Origin: an uncultured Eubacteriales bacterium
GTDB taxonomy: Bacteria; Bacillota; Clostridia; Oscillospirales; Oscillospiraceae
Length of the DNA: 64,000 nucleotides
NCBI GenBank assembly: GCA_905198835.1
Contig: CAJKDY010000010.1
Coordinates: forward strand, 1-64,000
Reading direction: 5' to 3'
Both the position numbers and the translations under genes were made by a program. Below are positions 1-7,671 of the stretch, piece after piece. The notes under the pieces were generated by a model. That model had not been told where the DNA came from. It worked only from the letters and a program-made list of their open reading frames with translations, and searched no databases. Position 1 is the first letter of the stretch, and the number at the start of each line of letters is the position of its first letter.

Positions 1-105
1 GGGAGCGGCAGGGGCCACGGCCTCATACTCGTCCAGGAGCATGGCCTGGCCCTGCTCTACCTCGACCTCGTAGGTCTTGCCGTTCAGAGTAACCTTATAT
101 TTCAT
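1..105 (-). CDS. Biotin carboxyl carrier subunit of decarboxylase (partial, N-terminus)
   Basis: Only the first 35 codons are in the window; the gene runs off the left edge. The N-terminus reads MKYKVTLNGKTYEVEVE, the usual opening of small biotinyl-domain proteins of the OadA-C/GcdC/MmdC type, and an Ala/Pro-rich linker begins at the edge. The biotinylated lysine would lie outside the window. It follows oadG by one base in the same direction, so it should be the mobile biotin carrier that moves CO2 from the carboxyltransferase (oadA) to the membrane decarboxylase beta subunit, expected further left. The family call is firm from context; the exact substrate of the complex is not. Confidence 0.8.
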   Translation of the reverse strand, partial: MKYKVTLNGKTYEVEVEQGQAMLLDEYEAVAPAAP

Positions 106-106
106 C

Positions 107-451
107 TCACTTTACCTCCTTGATGGACTTGAACCGGAGCTCGTTGACAGGCTTGCCCAGCTCGTCGGCCACGATGGCCATGATCATGGCCGCATCCTTG
201 GGCTCCACACCGTGGAGCTTCACCTCGCCGGCGGAGCCGGGGGCGAAGGGGCCGTCCAGCTTCTGGACCGTGGAGCCCTGGACGTTGCCCGCGCCGCCAG
301 CGGCGGGAGCAGTCTGCTTGGCAGGGGCGGCCTTCTTGGCGGTCATGATCTTGCCCATGATGGCGATGACCGCCATCAGCAGGATCAAGCCCACAAAGAC
401 CACGGCGTAGCCCAGCACAGCGGTCAGGGTCGCGTCGGGGAAAATATTCAT
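107..451 (-). CDS. OadG-family decarboxylase gamma subunit
   Basis: A 114-residue protein with one N-terminal membrane span (about residues 8-33, AVLGYAVVFVGLILLMAVIA), then a basic Ala/Pro/Lys linker (MTAKKAAPAKQ) and a soluble C-terminal part. This is the layout of the gamma subunit of sodium-pumping oxaloacetate/methylmalonyl-CoA decarboxylases, which anchors and assembles the complex. The C-terminal segment (about 75-114, containing DAAMIMAIVADELGKP) resembles the extension seen in clostridial OadG proteins. AAGGAGG lies just upstream of the ATG. It starts 13 bp after the oadA stop and is followed after one base by the biotin carrier, so the three are one transcription unit. Confidence 0.8.
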   Translation of the reverse strand: MNIFPDATLTAVLGYAVVFVGLILLMAVIAIMGKIMTAKKAAPAKQTAPAAGGAGNVQGSTVQKLDGPFAPGSAGEVKLHGVEPKDAAMIMAIVADELGKPVNELRFKSIKEVK

Positions 452-464
452 CTCGCCCGCCTCC

Positions 465-1865
465 TTACGCCTCGGTGATGGTGTACTTCACCACGTTCTC
501 TTCCTTGGCCTTGCGCTCGGCGAGGAACTTCTTGGCCTGATCGGGGAAGCAGATGTAGCTCATCAGGTCTTCCTCGCTCTGGGCCAGATCCCCAAGGGCC
601 TCCTTCGCGGCCTTGAACTCCTCGCCGGTACGCTTGGCGTCCTCCTCCCGGCAGTCGGCGGGCTTGCCGCCCTCGCCCAGGATCATGGCCTCCAGCTCTT
701 TGCTGACCGGGCCGGGAGCCACGCCGTAGTCGCCCCGGAAGTAGTTCTTGATCTCGGTGGAGATCTGCTTATACCGCTCGCCCATGAGGACGTTGATGAC
801 GGCCTGGTTGCCCACCATCTGGGACAGGGGGGTCACCAGCGGCGGATAGCCCAGATCCTTGCGGACGTTGGGGATCTCGGCCAGGGCCTCGTCAAACTTG
901 TCCATAGCGTTCATGTCCTTGAGGTTGGCGATCATGTTGGAGAGCATGCCGCCGGGGACCTTGTAGACCAGAGCCTGGGAGTCGGTGCCCATGCTCTTGG
1001 GGTTCAGGGTGCCCGCGTCGATATACTTTTGCTTCATGGGCTTGAAGAAGTCGTTGACCTTGTTGATGACCTTCTCGTCCAACCCGCAGTCGATGCCGTA
1101 CTGCTGCAGGGCGTAGAACATGGTCTCGGTGGCGGGCTGGGAGGTGCCGTTACTCATGGCGGAGGTGGCGCAGTCGATGACGTCCACGCCGGACTCGATG
1201 GCCTTGGTCAAGGTCATGTAGGCCATGCCGGTGGTGCAGTGGGTGTGGAGGATGATGGGCATATCGCCCACGGCGTCCTTGATGCCCTTGATGAGATGCT
1301 CGGCCTCGAAGGGGCTCATGGTGCCCGCCATGTCCTTCAGGCAGATGGTGTCAAAGCCCATAGTCTTGAGCTCCTTGCACATCTCCACGTACTTCTCCAC
1401 GGTGTGCACCGGGCTCTGGGTGTAGCTGATGCAGCCCGAGGCGATGGTCTTGTCGGTGCCGTACTTCTTGGTGGCCTCCAGGGCGGTCTTGATGTTGCGG
1501 AAGTCGTTGAGGGCGTCGAAGATGCGGATGATGTCGATGCCGTTTTTCAGGCTCAGTTCCACAAACTTCTCCACCACGTCGTCGTGATAGTGCTTGTAGC
1601 CCAGCAGGTTCTGGCCCCGGAGCAGCATCTGGAGCTTGGTGTTGGGCATGGCGGCGCGGATCTTGCGCAGCCGCTCCCAGGGGTCCTCGTCCAGATAGCG
1701 CAGGCAGGAGTCAAAGGTGGCGCCGCCCCAGCACTCCACGGAATAGTAGCCAGCCTTGTCCATATCGGCCAGGACGTCCTTGAAATCGGCAAAGGGCATC
1801 CGGGTGGCGATCAGGGACTGCTGGGCGTCGCGCAGGACGGTCTCGGTGATTCGGATCTGTTTCAC
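465..1865 (-). CDS. oadA: Oxaloacetate decarboxylase alpha subunit (carboxyltransferase)
   Basis: A 466-residue carboxyltransferase. The N-terminus ITETVLRDAQQSLIATRMP and the later CLKDMAGTMSPFEA are signature parts of the metal-dependent TIM-barrel carboxyltransferase domain shared by OadA, transcarboxylase 5S and pyruvate carboxylase subunit B. The conserved C-terminal domain (about 300-450) is present, but there is no biotinyl domain; that function is on the separate gene at the left edge. I chose the GTG at 1865 because AGGAGG sits about 9 bases upstream; a longer frame to 1940 adds residues that do not look like the family. With oadG and the carrier it should form a membrane decarboxylase coupling CO2 release to Na+ export. 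Methylmalonyl-CoA or another substrate cannot be excluded. Confidence 0.88.
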   Translation of the reverse strand: MKQIRITETVLRDAQQSLIATRMPFADFKDVLADMDKAGYYSVECWGGATFDSCLRYLDEDPWERLRKIRAAMPNTKLQMLLRGQNLLGYKHYHDDVVEKFVELSLKNGIDIIRIFDALNDFRNIKTALEATKKYGTDKTIASGCISYTQSPVHTVEKYVEMCKELKTMGFDTICLKDMAGTMSPFEAEHLIKGIKDAVGDMPIILHTHCTTGMAYMTLTKAIESGVDVIDCATSAMSNGTSQPATETMFYALQQYGIDCGLDEKVINKVNDFFKPMKQKYIDAGTLNPKSMGTDSQALVYKVPGGMLSNMIANLKDMNAMDKFDEALAEIPNVRKDLGYPPLVTPLSQMVGNQAVINVLMGERYKQISTEIKNYFRGDYGVAPGPVSKELEAMILGEGGKPADCREEDAKRTGEEFKAAKEALGDLAQSEEDLMSYICFPDQAKKFLAERKAKEENVVKYTITEA

Positions 1866-2034
1866 TGTGTTCTTTCCTCCTCTTAGAACAATTGACCTAG
1901 GGAGATAACGACACTCCCGCATCATTGGTGAGTGTATCATAACATATTAAATAAAAAATTCCCACCGTTGAAATGGCGGAAAATTCCCCTTCAAAGTGAG
2001 ATTTTTTTGAGCCAATTTTTTGTGAAAAACCCCT

Positions 2035-2062
2035 TGACAAACCCCTTTGCCCACGGTATAAT
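2035..2062 (+). promoter_or_regulatory. Sigma-A promoter of tRNA-Gln
   Basis: TTGACA (2035-2040) and TATAAT (2057-2062) with a 16-base spacer, about 42 bases before the tRNA. Confidence 0.75.
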
Positions 2063-2104
2063 GGCTTTTGCCTTTGTGATGATGTATTGAGGCAAGCACC
2101 AAAT

Positions 2105-2178
2105 AGCGGGATTGTGTAAGGGTAGCACGACAGACTCTGACTCTGTTTGTGAGGGTTCGAATCCTTCTCCCGCTGCCA
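2105..2178 (+). tRNA. tRNA-Gln(CTG), CCA encoded
   Basis: The cloverleaf closes by hand: acceptor AGCGGGA/TCCCGCT, D-stem GTGT/GCAC, anticodon stem ACAGA/TCTGT with loop CTCTGAC (anticodon CTG, reading CAG), T-stem GAGGG/CCTTC with loop TTCGAAT. The discriminator is G and CCA is encoded. The promoter is immediately upstream and a terminator immediately downstream, so this is a monocistronic tRNA. Confidence 0.95.
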
Positions 2179-2181
2179 AAA

Positions 2182-2217
2182 AGCACGAACTCCTTTTTGG
2201 AGTTCGTGCTTTTTTTA
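2182..2217 (+). terminator. Intrinsic terminator of tRNA-Gln
   Basis: Perfect 12-bp stem AGCACGAACTCC / GGAGTTCGTGCT with a TTTTT loop, followed by a run of seven or more T. Confidence 0.9.
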
Positions 2218-2233
2218 CACAAGGTTGCTGTCT

Positions 2234-2833
2234 TCAAGTTTGGGACTGATTATAGTGACTGGCATTGATCTCTTCTGCCTGTTTTATACTTTCCCGTAGT
2301 TCTTTTGCCGCTCCCTCCGAGGGTGGGGGATCGTCATCTGTCGACTTCATCGCCAACTCATAAGCCAACGTAGCATCCTTCAGTACGACGTAGCCGTTGC
2401 GATACGCTGTGCTGCGGGTCTGCGGGCGAACGATATACACCCCCATGGAAAACACCAGCGAAAGAATGGAGTATACCAGGATCCGATTCTCATTTCCAGC
2501 CGCCTGAGGAGATAGATAGATTACAGCGCAGGTCGTATAGAGCGGCACAAAGACCATGAAAATGGAGGCAATGTTCCAACATTGGCTAGCGTGCAAAAAG
2601 GTCATCTGCAAACGCAACGCCCGCTTTAGATACTTATCTTGCGCTCCATCCATTTGATACGTGTATGTCTGAGCAGTCGTAACGCCTAGGGCCAGAGCCA
2701 AAAGTAGCGCTAAGATCAAAATAATATCGCAGGCTTCCAGTTCTAGCCTCAGTCCGATGGCAGGGACCGCGTACAGTGCCGCGCCAAACATCAGCCAGAC
2801 AAAAACGCGAACTAAAACACGAACCGCCTTCAT
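2234..2833 (-). CDS. Hypothetical membrane protein
   Basis: A 199-residue protein I do not recognise. It has four likely membrane spans: about residues 8-28 (VRVFVWLMFGAALYAVPAIG), 36-53 (IILILALLLALALGV), 90-110 (ASIFMVFVPLYTTCAVIYL) and 120-138 (ILVYSILSLVFSMGVYIV). An acidic, charged cytoplasmic tail follows (about 155-199, STDDDPPPSEGAAKELRE). AAGGAGGG stands about 7 bases before the ATG, and a plausible promoter is just upstream (2865-2893), so it looks expressed and monocistronic. The relatively low GC and ordinary codon choice differ a little from its neighbours. No function can be assigned. Confidence 0.65.
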   Translation of the reverse strand: MKAVRVLVRVFVWLMFGAALYAVPAIGLRLELEACDIILILALLLALALGVTTAQTYTYQMDGAQDKYLKRALRLQMTFLHASQCWNIASIFMVFVPLYTTCAVIYLSPQAAGNENRILVYSILSLVFSMGVYIVRPQTRSTAYRNGYVVLKDATLAYELAMKSTDDDPPPSEGAAKELRESIKQAEEINASHYNQSQT

Positions 2834-2864
2834 CCTATTATCCCTCCTTGTCGTCTTTTGTCGA

Positions 2865-2893
2865 ATTATACCAAAAACAGAGGGATTTGTCCA
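2865..2893 (-). promoter_or_regulatory. Putative promoter of the 2234-2833 membrane gene
   Basis: On the minus strand TGGACA (2893-2888) and TATAAT (2870-2865) with a 17-base spacer, 32 bases before the ATG. Confidence 0.55.
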
Positions 2894-2992
2894 TTCCTTT
2901 TATCTGCAAATCGCAAAAAAGTTCCCCCAGTGTCTCGGAGCGCATTTTGAAGCAGACGATTCTTTGTCTTCACACCCTTCTCCGGCTGCCAG

Positions 2993-3025
2993 AAGCCCCA
3001 GGACATCTGTCCTGGGGCTTTCTTG
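2993..3025. terminator. Hairpin, probable terminator
   Basis: Perfect 12-bp stem AAGCCCCAGGAC / GTCCTGGGGCTT with a 4-base loop, lying between two minus-strand genes, downstream of the ArsC-like gene. The T run is short on both strands, so termination strength is uncertain. Confidence 0.5.
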
Positions 3026-3058
3026 CGGCTGTTTTGTTGGCGCCAAGACCTCAGTCTT

Positions 3059-3415
3059 TTACTCCAGGCCCAAGGCGGCGCGCCATTCCGGCTCACGGAA
3101 GCCGGTGAGCACAAAGCCGTCTCCCACCAGGATGGGTCGCTTGACCAGCATCCCATCCGAGGCCAGAAGGTCCAACTGCTGGTCCTGGCTCATGCCGGGC
3201 AGGGCGTCCTTCAACCCCAGTTCCTTGTACTTCAGCCCGCTGGTGTTAAAAAACCGCTTCAGCGGCAGGCCGCTGCGCGCGTGCCAGCTCTCAAGCTCCC
3301 CTCGGGTTGGCCTTTCCTCCTTGATGTGACGGGCCGTAAAAGCCACGCCCTGGGCCTCCAGCCACTTGCGGGCCTTCTGGCAGGTACTGCAGGGCGGATA
3401 TTCCAGAAAAAGCAT
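3059..3415 (-). CDS. ArsC/Spx-family thioredoxin-fold protein
   Basis: A 118-residue member of the ArsC/Spx/YffB family. The opening LFLEYPPCSTCQKARKWLE carries a CXXC (CSTC) in the position of the catalytic or redox cysteines, and the C-terminal part has the conserved KRPILVGDGFVLTGFREPEW, which in this family contains the Arg-Pro contact. In true arsenate reductases and in Spx the same fold is used for different work; without arsenic genes nearby I would not call it ArsC. The start is moved to the ATG at 3415: AGGAGG ends only one base before the ATG at 3421 but 7 bases before this one. It appears to be a single-gene unit. Confidence 0.8.
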   Translation of the reverse strand: MLFLEYPPCSTCQKARKWLEAQGVAFTARHIKEERPTRGELESWHARSGLPLKRFFNTSGLKYKELGLKDALPGMSQDQQLDLLASDGMLVKRPILVGDGFVLTGFREPEWRAALGLE

Positions 3416-3537
3416 GGTCATACCTCCTTTATGCTGATATCGATCATATCACATTTTTCTCCCGGCCGCAATCATGGAAAAGAAAGCAGACCGGGTGCTC
3501 GCAAGGGCCGTCCTTCCCGATGGGTGAAATACCCCTC

Positions 3538-3566
3538 TTGACATTTCGGTCTACATGGTGTAAACT
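3538..3566 (+). promoter_or_regulatory. Promoter of the BlaI/M56 operon
   Basis: TTGACA (3538-3543), 17-base spacer, TAAACT (3561-3566). A second consensus -10 (TATAAT, 3586-3591) lies inside the downstream operator but lacks a good -35. Both overlap BlaI-type palindromes. Confidence 0.55.
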
Positions 3567-3599
3567 CCACTTAGAAAGAGGTCTATATAATGTAGACCT
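3549..3599 (+). promoter_or_regulatory. Two BlaI-type operators
   Basis: Two dyads: GTCTACATGGTGTAAAC (3549-3565), and a 21-base near-perfect palindrome at 3579-3599 with outer arms AGGTCTA/TAGACCT. Both contain the TACA/TGTA core known for BlaI/MecI operators and cover the promoter, implying repression of this operon by its own first product. Confidence 0.75.
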
Positions 3600-3617
3600 A
3601 CAAGGGGAGGGATCGCC

Positions 3618-3980
3618 GTGGACAATGTCAGCATGGGGGCCATGGAGGAGCGCTTTGCCCAGCTTATTTGGGACAACGAGCCCATTGGCTCCGGGGAACT
3701 TTGCAGACTGGCCCTGGACAAATTGGGGTGGAAAAAATCCACTACTTATACCGTATTAAAGCGGCTTTGCGACCGGGGCATCTTCCAAAACGTCCAAGGG
3801 ACGGTCTCCTCCCGGATGTCCAAGGAGGAACTGCGCACCGCCCAGAGCCGGCAGTTTGTGGACAGTGCCTTTGCCGGGTCCCTGCCCGCGTTTTTAGCCG
3901 CCTTTACCGGGCGCAAAAAGTTGTCTGAATCGGACGTGCGGGAGCTGGAAGCCCTGATCCGGCAGCAACGAAAGGAGTGA
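3618..3980 (+). CDS. BlaI/MecI-family transcriptional repressor
   Basis: A 120-residue winged-helix protein (about residues 10-75, with AQLIWDNEPIGSGELCRLAL and KKSTTYTVLKRLCDRGIF) followed by a helical dimerisation tail. This is the penicillinase-repressor architecture; the tail is the region cleaved or released on induction in the BlaI family. The GTG start at 3618 has GGGGAGGG 6 bases upstream. It is the first gene of a two-gene operon with the M56 membrane peptidase, whose frame begins 5 bases after its stop, and two BlaI-type palindromes cover the promoter, so autorepression relieved by the peptidase is the likely circuit. No beta-lactamase gene is adjacent, so the target may be a cell-envelope gene elsewhere. 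Confidence 0.9.
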   Translation: MDNVSMGAMEERFAQLIWDNEPIGSGELCRLALDKLGWKKSTTYTVLKRLCDRGIFQNVQGTVSSRMSKEELRTAQSRQFVDSAFAGSLPAFLAAFTGRKKLSESDVRELEALIRQQRKE

Positions 3981-3985
3981 TAGAT

Positions 3986-6169
3986 ATGCTGGACGCTCTC
4001 ACCCATGGTTTTCTCCCCGTCATCTTGAATATGACCATCACTGCCAGCCTTTTGATCCTCCTGGTGCTGGTGGTCCGGCTCCTGCTACGCCGCGCGCCCA
4101 AGGTCTTCTCCTACGCTTTGTGGTCGGTGGTGCTCTTTCGTCTGCTATGCCCCATCTCCTTCACCTCTGACCTGGCTCTGCTGGGGCTGGCCCATCCGCC
4201 CGTAGAGGAGACCACGGCCTACACCGCCGCGGTGCGCTATGTGCGTCCGGCCCAAGACCCCGCGGCGGAGCGCCTTGTCCAGCAGCCTGCGTCGCTCCAG
4301 ACTCTCTCCCCCGCCCCGACCTCGTCAGAGATCCCGCCCACCGACCGGGCCGCCGCCCCCTTCCCCGTGGCAGGAGCGATCTATTTGACCGGGCTGTGCG
4401 CCCTGCTGGGCTACAGCATGGTCTCTCTTCTCCTGCTGCGGCGCAGGCTGGTAGGGGCGGTGGAGCTGGAGCGAGGAGTCTGGCTGGCCGACCATATCTC
4501 CACCCCCTTTGTACTGGGCCTGCTGCGGCCCCGGATCTACCTCCCCTCCGACCTGCCTGACGCGGAGCGCGACTACATCATCGCCCATGAGCGGCAGCAT
4601 ATCCGGCGGCTGGATCACGCCGTCAAGCTCCTGGCCTTCGTTGCGCTGTGCCTACACTGGTTCAACCCTCTGGTCTGGCTGGCCTTCTTCCTGGCCTGCC
4701 GGGATATGGAGATGAGCTGCGACGAGGCGGTGATGGCCCGGATGGGCCGGGACGTGCGAGCCGACTACTCCGCCTCTCTGCTGCGTTTGTCCGTTGGGCG
4801 GCACCGCTTTGCCCACTCCCCGCTGGCCTTTGGAGAGGGCGACCCCAGGCAGCGTGTGAAAAACGTCCTGCGGTGGAAAAAGCCCCGAACCTGGGTAGTG
4901 CTCACCACCGCCACCGTGTGTGTCGCCCTCATCGCCTCCTGCGCCGCCAATCCCCGAGAGGGCAACGTGGCCGACAGCCCCACTCCCCCGCCGTCCTCCA
5001 GCCCCAGCGCGAGCGAGGCCGACAGCGAGACCATTGTCCGGGTGGTCAACGGCCTGTTCGTAGGCGCTCTCAGCTGGGACGAGAGCTATCAAGGGGGCCA
5101 GAGCTACACTATCACCGCCCGGGACCATACGACCGGCCGGACAGACACCTACACCTGTCCTACCGAGACCGCCTATTCCCTGGACGCCACCCCCGGCCAG
5201 CGGCTACTGGCCGACTATGACTGGACCCCGGCGGAGACCACCTGGGACCCCCGGGAGACCCTTCTCCCCGGCGAACTCAGGGACTTCGGAGACTACTCCC
5301 TGCTTTTTGACAACGGCGACGCAGTCCTGCTGACCTCCTCAGACAGTGACCTCCTGCTGCTGTGGGAGCACGGCCAGTCCTACGCCTTTACCGCCGCACC
5401 CAAGGCTCCTTACGCCGGCGAGCTGTTCACCCGCTTCCAGGACGACGCCCACTCCGCCCTCTACTACTACGAGCTCGGGGAGGCCACCTCGGCGGACGGC
5501 AAGGAGCGGGACTACCAGGCGGTAGCCGAGACTCTGGGGACTCAGTACGCTGCCGCTCTGGCGGACCGCCCGGGCTGGTGTCCCCAGCAGCTGGAGGACT
5601 GTGTGTTTGCGGACGCCAACGTCTTCGACGCTTACTATGGCGAGGATGATCCTAACTTCTGCTTTGTCCTGGGACTTTATGTGAAGCTCACCGACGAACA
5701 GGTAGACAGGTGGCAAGCGGGCTCCGGGGTGGAGCCGGTCACTGAGGGGCCCTACGCGGGCTGGTACCGCTATGGCAGAGAGGCCACCGCCTGTCTGGGA
5801 GAGGACGGCAGCTGGCACCTGGACGGCCTGGGCACCGGCGGCGCGTCGGTCCGGCTACCCATGGAGACGGCTGGGGCCTCGGCCCAGGACCTGGCCAAGC
5901 TCTACCTCCTCACCGCCGGCCACGCTCACGACTACCTGATCCCCTACTGCATCACCGACTTGCCCCTCCAGGAGGTCCAGGACACCCTGGCTGGTCTTTC
6001 TGCGGAGCACTGTCAGCAGCTCACCGACGGCATCGTCCAGTTTTCCCACGACCACCCCGACTACTGCGCCTGGACCCGGGAGGAGCTGGGCCATCACCAG
6101 CACAGCGTCCAGTCCACCCCCATCCAGACCCAGCCGCACAGCGGACACCACAGTGAGGCTCACCACTAA
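3986..6169 (+). CDS. M56-family membrane metallopeptidase (BlaR1/MecR1-like) with unusual C-terminus
   Basis: A 727-residue membrane protein. Several N-terminal spans (about 12-35, 40-58, 123-145) lead to a zinc-protease motif HERQHIRRLDH, followed by a hydrophobic stretch (VKLLAFVALCLHWFNPLVWLAFFLACRDMEMSCDEAV, read as two parts) typical of peptidase M56. After the last span (about 300-320) the extracytoplasmic part is not a penicillin-binding domain: I see no SXXK or KTG. It begins with a Ser/Pro-rich linker and continues as an unknown acidic domain of about 390 residues. The last 25 residues hold about eight histidines, suggesting metal binding. I start at the ATG at 3986 because AAAGGAG is 9 bases upstream; the GTG at 3977 abuts the site. 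Likely the sensor that inactivates the upstream repressor. Confidence 0.82.
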   Translation: MLDALTHGFLPVILNMTITASLLILLVLVVRLLLRRAPKVFSYALWSVVLFRLLCPISFTSDLALLGLAHPPVEETTAYTAAVRYVRPAQDPAAERLVQQPASLQTLSPAPTSSEIPPTDRAAAPFPVAGAIYLTGLCALLGYSMVSLLLLRRRLVGAVELERGVWLADHISTPFVLGLLRPRIYLPSDLPDAERDYIIAHERQHIRRLDHAVKLLAFVALCLHWFNPLVWLAFFLACRDMEMSCDEAVMARMGRDVRADYSASLLRLSVGRHRFAHSPLAFGEGDPRQRVKNVLRWKKPRTWVVLTTATVCVALIASCAANPREGNVADSPTPPPSSSPSASEADSETIVRVVNGLFVGALSWDESYQGGQSYTITARDHTTGRTDTYTCPTETAYSLDATPGQRLLADYDWTPAETTWDPRETLLPGELRDFGDYSLLFDNGDAVLLTSSDSDLLLLWEHGQSYAFTAAPKAPYAGELFTRFQDDAHSALYYYELGEATSADGKERDYQAVAETLGTQYAAALADRPGWCPQQLEDCVFADANVFDAYYGEDDPNFCFVLGLYVKLTDEQVDRWQAGSGVEPVTEGPYAGWYRYGREATACLGEDGSWHLDGLGTGGASVRLPMETAGASAQDLAKLYLLTAGHAHDYLIPYCITDLPLQEVQDTLAGLSAEHCQQLTDGIVQFSHDHPDYCAWTREELGHHQHSVQSTPIQTQPHSGHHSEAHH

Positions 6170-6220
6170 GCGCGCCAGACAAAGATAATGAGGTTCCCAA
6201 ACACAGCAAAACAGGAAAAT

Positions 6221-6264
6221 AAAAGCATGGGCAGGGCGCGTTGCGCCCTGCCCATGCTTTTTTA
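6221..6264. terminator. Bidirectional terminator
   Basis: An 18-bp stem (AAAGCATGGGCAGGGCGC and its complement) with a short loop, A run on the left and T run on the right, between the convergent M56 and MATE genes. Confidence 0.88.
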
Positions 6265-6273
6265 TCCATGCGT

Positions 6274-7623
6274 CTATCCTTCTCTGGCAGGCAGCGCATT
6301 CCGGTTCCACGGCCCGCGGAGGTAGAACACGAAGGAACACGCCGTGGCAACGGTCCAGCCAATGGGCCAGGCGCACCAGATGCCCGTGGCGCCCAGCGCG
6401 GTTTTGGACAGAAGACCCGCCAGGACCACCCGGAGGACCAAGTCGGTAAAGGTGGCGACCATGAACTTTCCCATCATGCCCGAGCCCCGCAGCACGCCGT
6501 CGGCCACCAGCTTGGCCGAGACGACAAAGTAAAAGGGCGAGAGGATGCGCAAAAACAGGAGCCCGGTCTCCATCGCCTGCTGGGAGGGCGCGTCTAGAAA
6601 CAGCCCCAGGGCGAACCGTCCGCCGAAGAAATACAGAAGCACCAGCGGAACGCTCAGCAGCCACACCAGCTTGAGTCCCGCCCGGAATCCCTCCTTGACG
6701 CGCGGCAACTTCCCCGCCCCCAGATTCTGAGCTGTATAGTTGGAGATGCCGTTGCCCAGGGTGGTGAAGGAGGTGATGACCAGATTGTTCAACTTCACCG
6801 CCGCGGAATACCCGGCCATCACGCCGGTGCCAAAGCCGTTGATGACCCCTTGGATGATGATATTGCCCACAGAGATAAAGCTCTGCTGCAGGATACTGGG
6901 AATGGCGATGACGGCCAGCTGCTTCAGGATATGCGGCGAAAACCGCTCCCAACGCCCCGTCGTCTCGATCTTCCGCAGCCGCAGAAACACCACGGCGACC
7001 GCCAGGATACAGCTCACCCCCTGGCAGAGGAACGTGGCCCAGGCCACGCCATCTACTCCCATGCCCAGGGCGGTCACGAAGAGAATGTCCACGCCGATGT
7101 TGGCCGTAGATGAGAGCGCCAAAAAGAGGAAGGGCGTGCGGGAATCGCCCAGGGCAGAGAAGATCCCGGTGGCGATGTTATAGAAAAACACAAAGGGCAG
7201 GCCCCAGATGTAGATATCCAGATACAGCTTGGAGTCGGCAAAGGCGTCCGCCGGGGTGCGGATCAGCCGCAGCAGCGCGTCGCAAGACAGCATTCCCACC
7301 GCCATGATGACCACGCACAAAACGGCGCTGGCGATGCAGGTGGTAGAGACGGTGGACTTGACCTTTTCGTACTCTCGCGCCCCGAAAAATCGGGAGACGA
7401 TGACCGAGCAGCCGATATTGCAGCCAAAGGCAAAGGCGATGAAGATCAACGTCACCTCATAGCTGTTGCCCACCGAGGCCAGGGCGGTCTCGCCGATGAA
7501 CTTGCCGGCCACCAGGCTGTCGGCAATGTTGTAGAGCTGCTGAAAAATAATGCTTCCGAACAGCGGCAGGCAAAAGCGCCAAAGCACCCGAGACGGCGTT
7601 CCCACCGTCAGGTCTGTATTCAT
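6274..7623 (-). CDS. MATE-family multidrug/toxin exporter
   Basis: A 449-residue protein with about 12 membrane spans, the usual length and topology of the MATE family. The N-terminus (WRFCLPLFGSIIFQQLYNIA, then DSLVAGKFIGETALASVGNS) is the characteristic first MATE repeat, and a second repeat starts near residue 235 (LAVIAIPSILQQSFISVGNI). Such proteins export cationic or drug-like compounds using Na+ or H+. It lies 48 bases downstream of the kinase-like gene and on the same strand as adhE, so it may be the last gene of that unit. GAGGGACCCC upstream of the ATG gives an acceptable ribosome binding site. The substrate is unknown. Confidence 0.88.
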   Translation of the reverse strand: MNTDLTVGTPSRVLWRFCLPLFGSIIFQQLYNIADSLVAGKFIGETALASVGNSYEVTLIFIAFAFGCNIGCSVIVSRFFGAREYEKVKSTVSTTCIASAVLCVVIMAVGMLSCDALLRLIRTPADAFADSKLYLDIYIWGLPFVFFYNIATGIFSALGDSRTPFLFLALSSTANIGVDILFVTALGMGVDGVAWATFLCQGVSCILAVAVVFLRLRKIETTGRWERFSPHILKQLAVIAIPSILQQSFISVGNIIIQGVINGFGTGVMAGYSAAVKLNNLVITSFTTLGNGISNYTAQNLGAGKLPRVKEGFRAGLKLVWLLSVPLVLLYFFGGRFALGLFLDAPSQQAMETGLLFLRILSPFYFVVSAKLVADGVLRGSGMMGKFMVATFTDLVLRVVLAGLLSKTALGATGIWCAWPIGWTVATACSFVFYLRGPWNRNALPAREG

Positions 7624-7671
7624 TGGGGTCCCTCTTTTCTCTCGCGACCGCGCCGGTCAAATTCCCGGCGT

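Noticed and set aside
1866..1940. Upstream extension of oadA
   Set aside because: Extra residues lack family similarity; the GTG at 1865 has a well-placed AGGAGG.
1947..2237. Minus-strand frame over tRNA-Gln
   Set aside because: Reads the complement of the tRNA and its terminator; typical false ORF over tRNA genes.
5855..6952. 365-codon frame across the M56/MATE convergent end
   Set aside because: Spans a bidirectional terminator and is out of frame with both intact genes; not a frameshifted gene.
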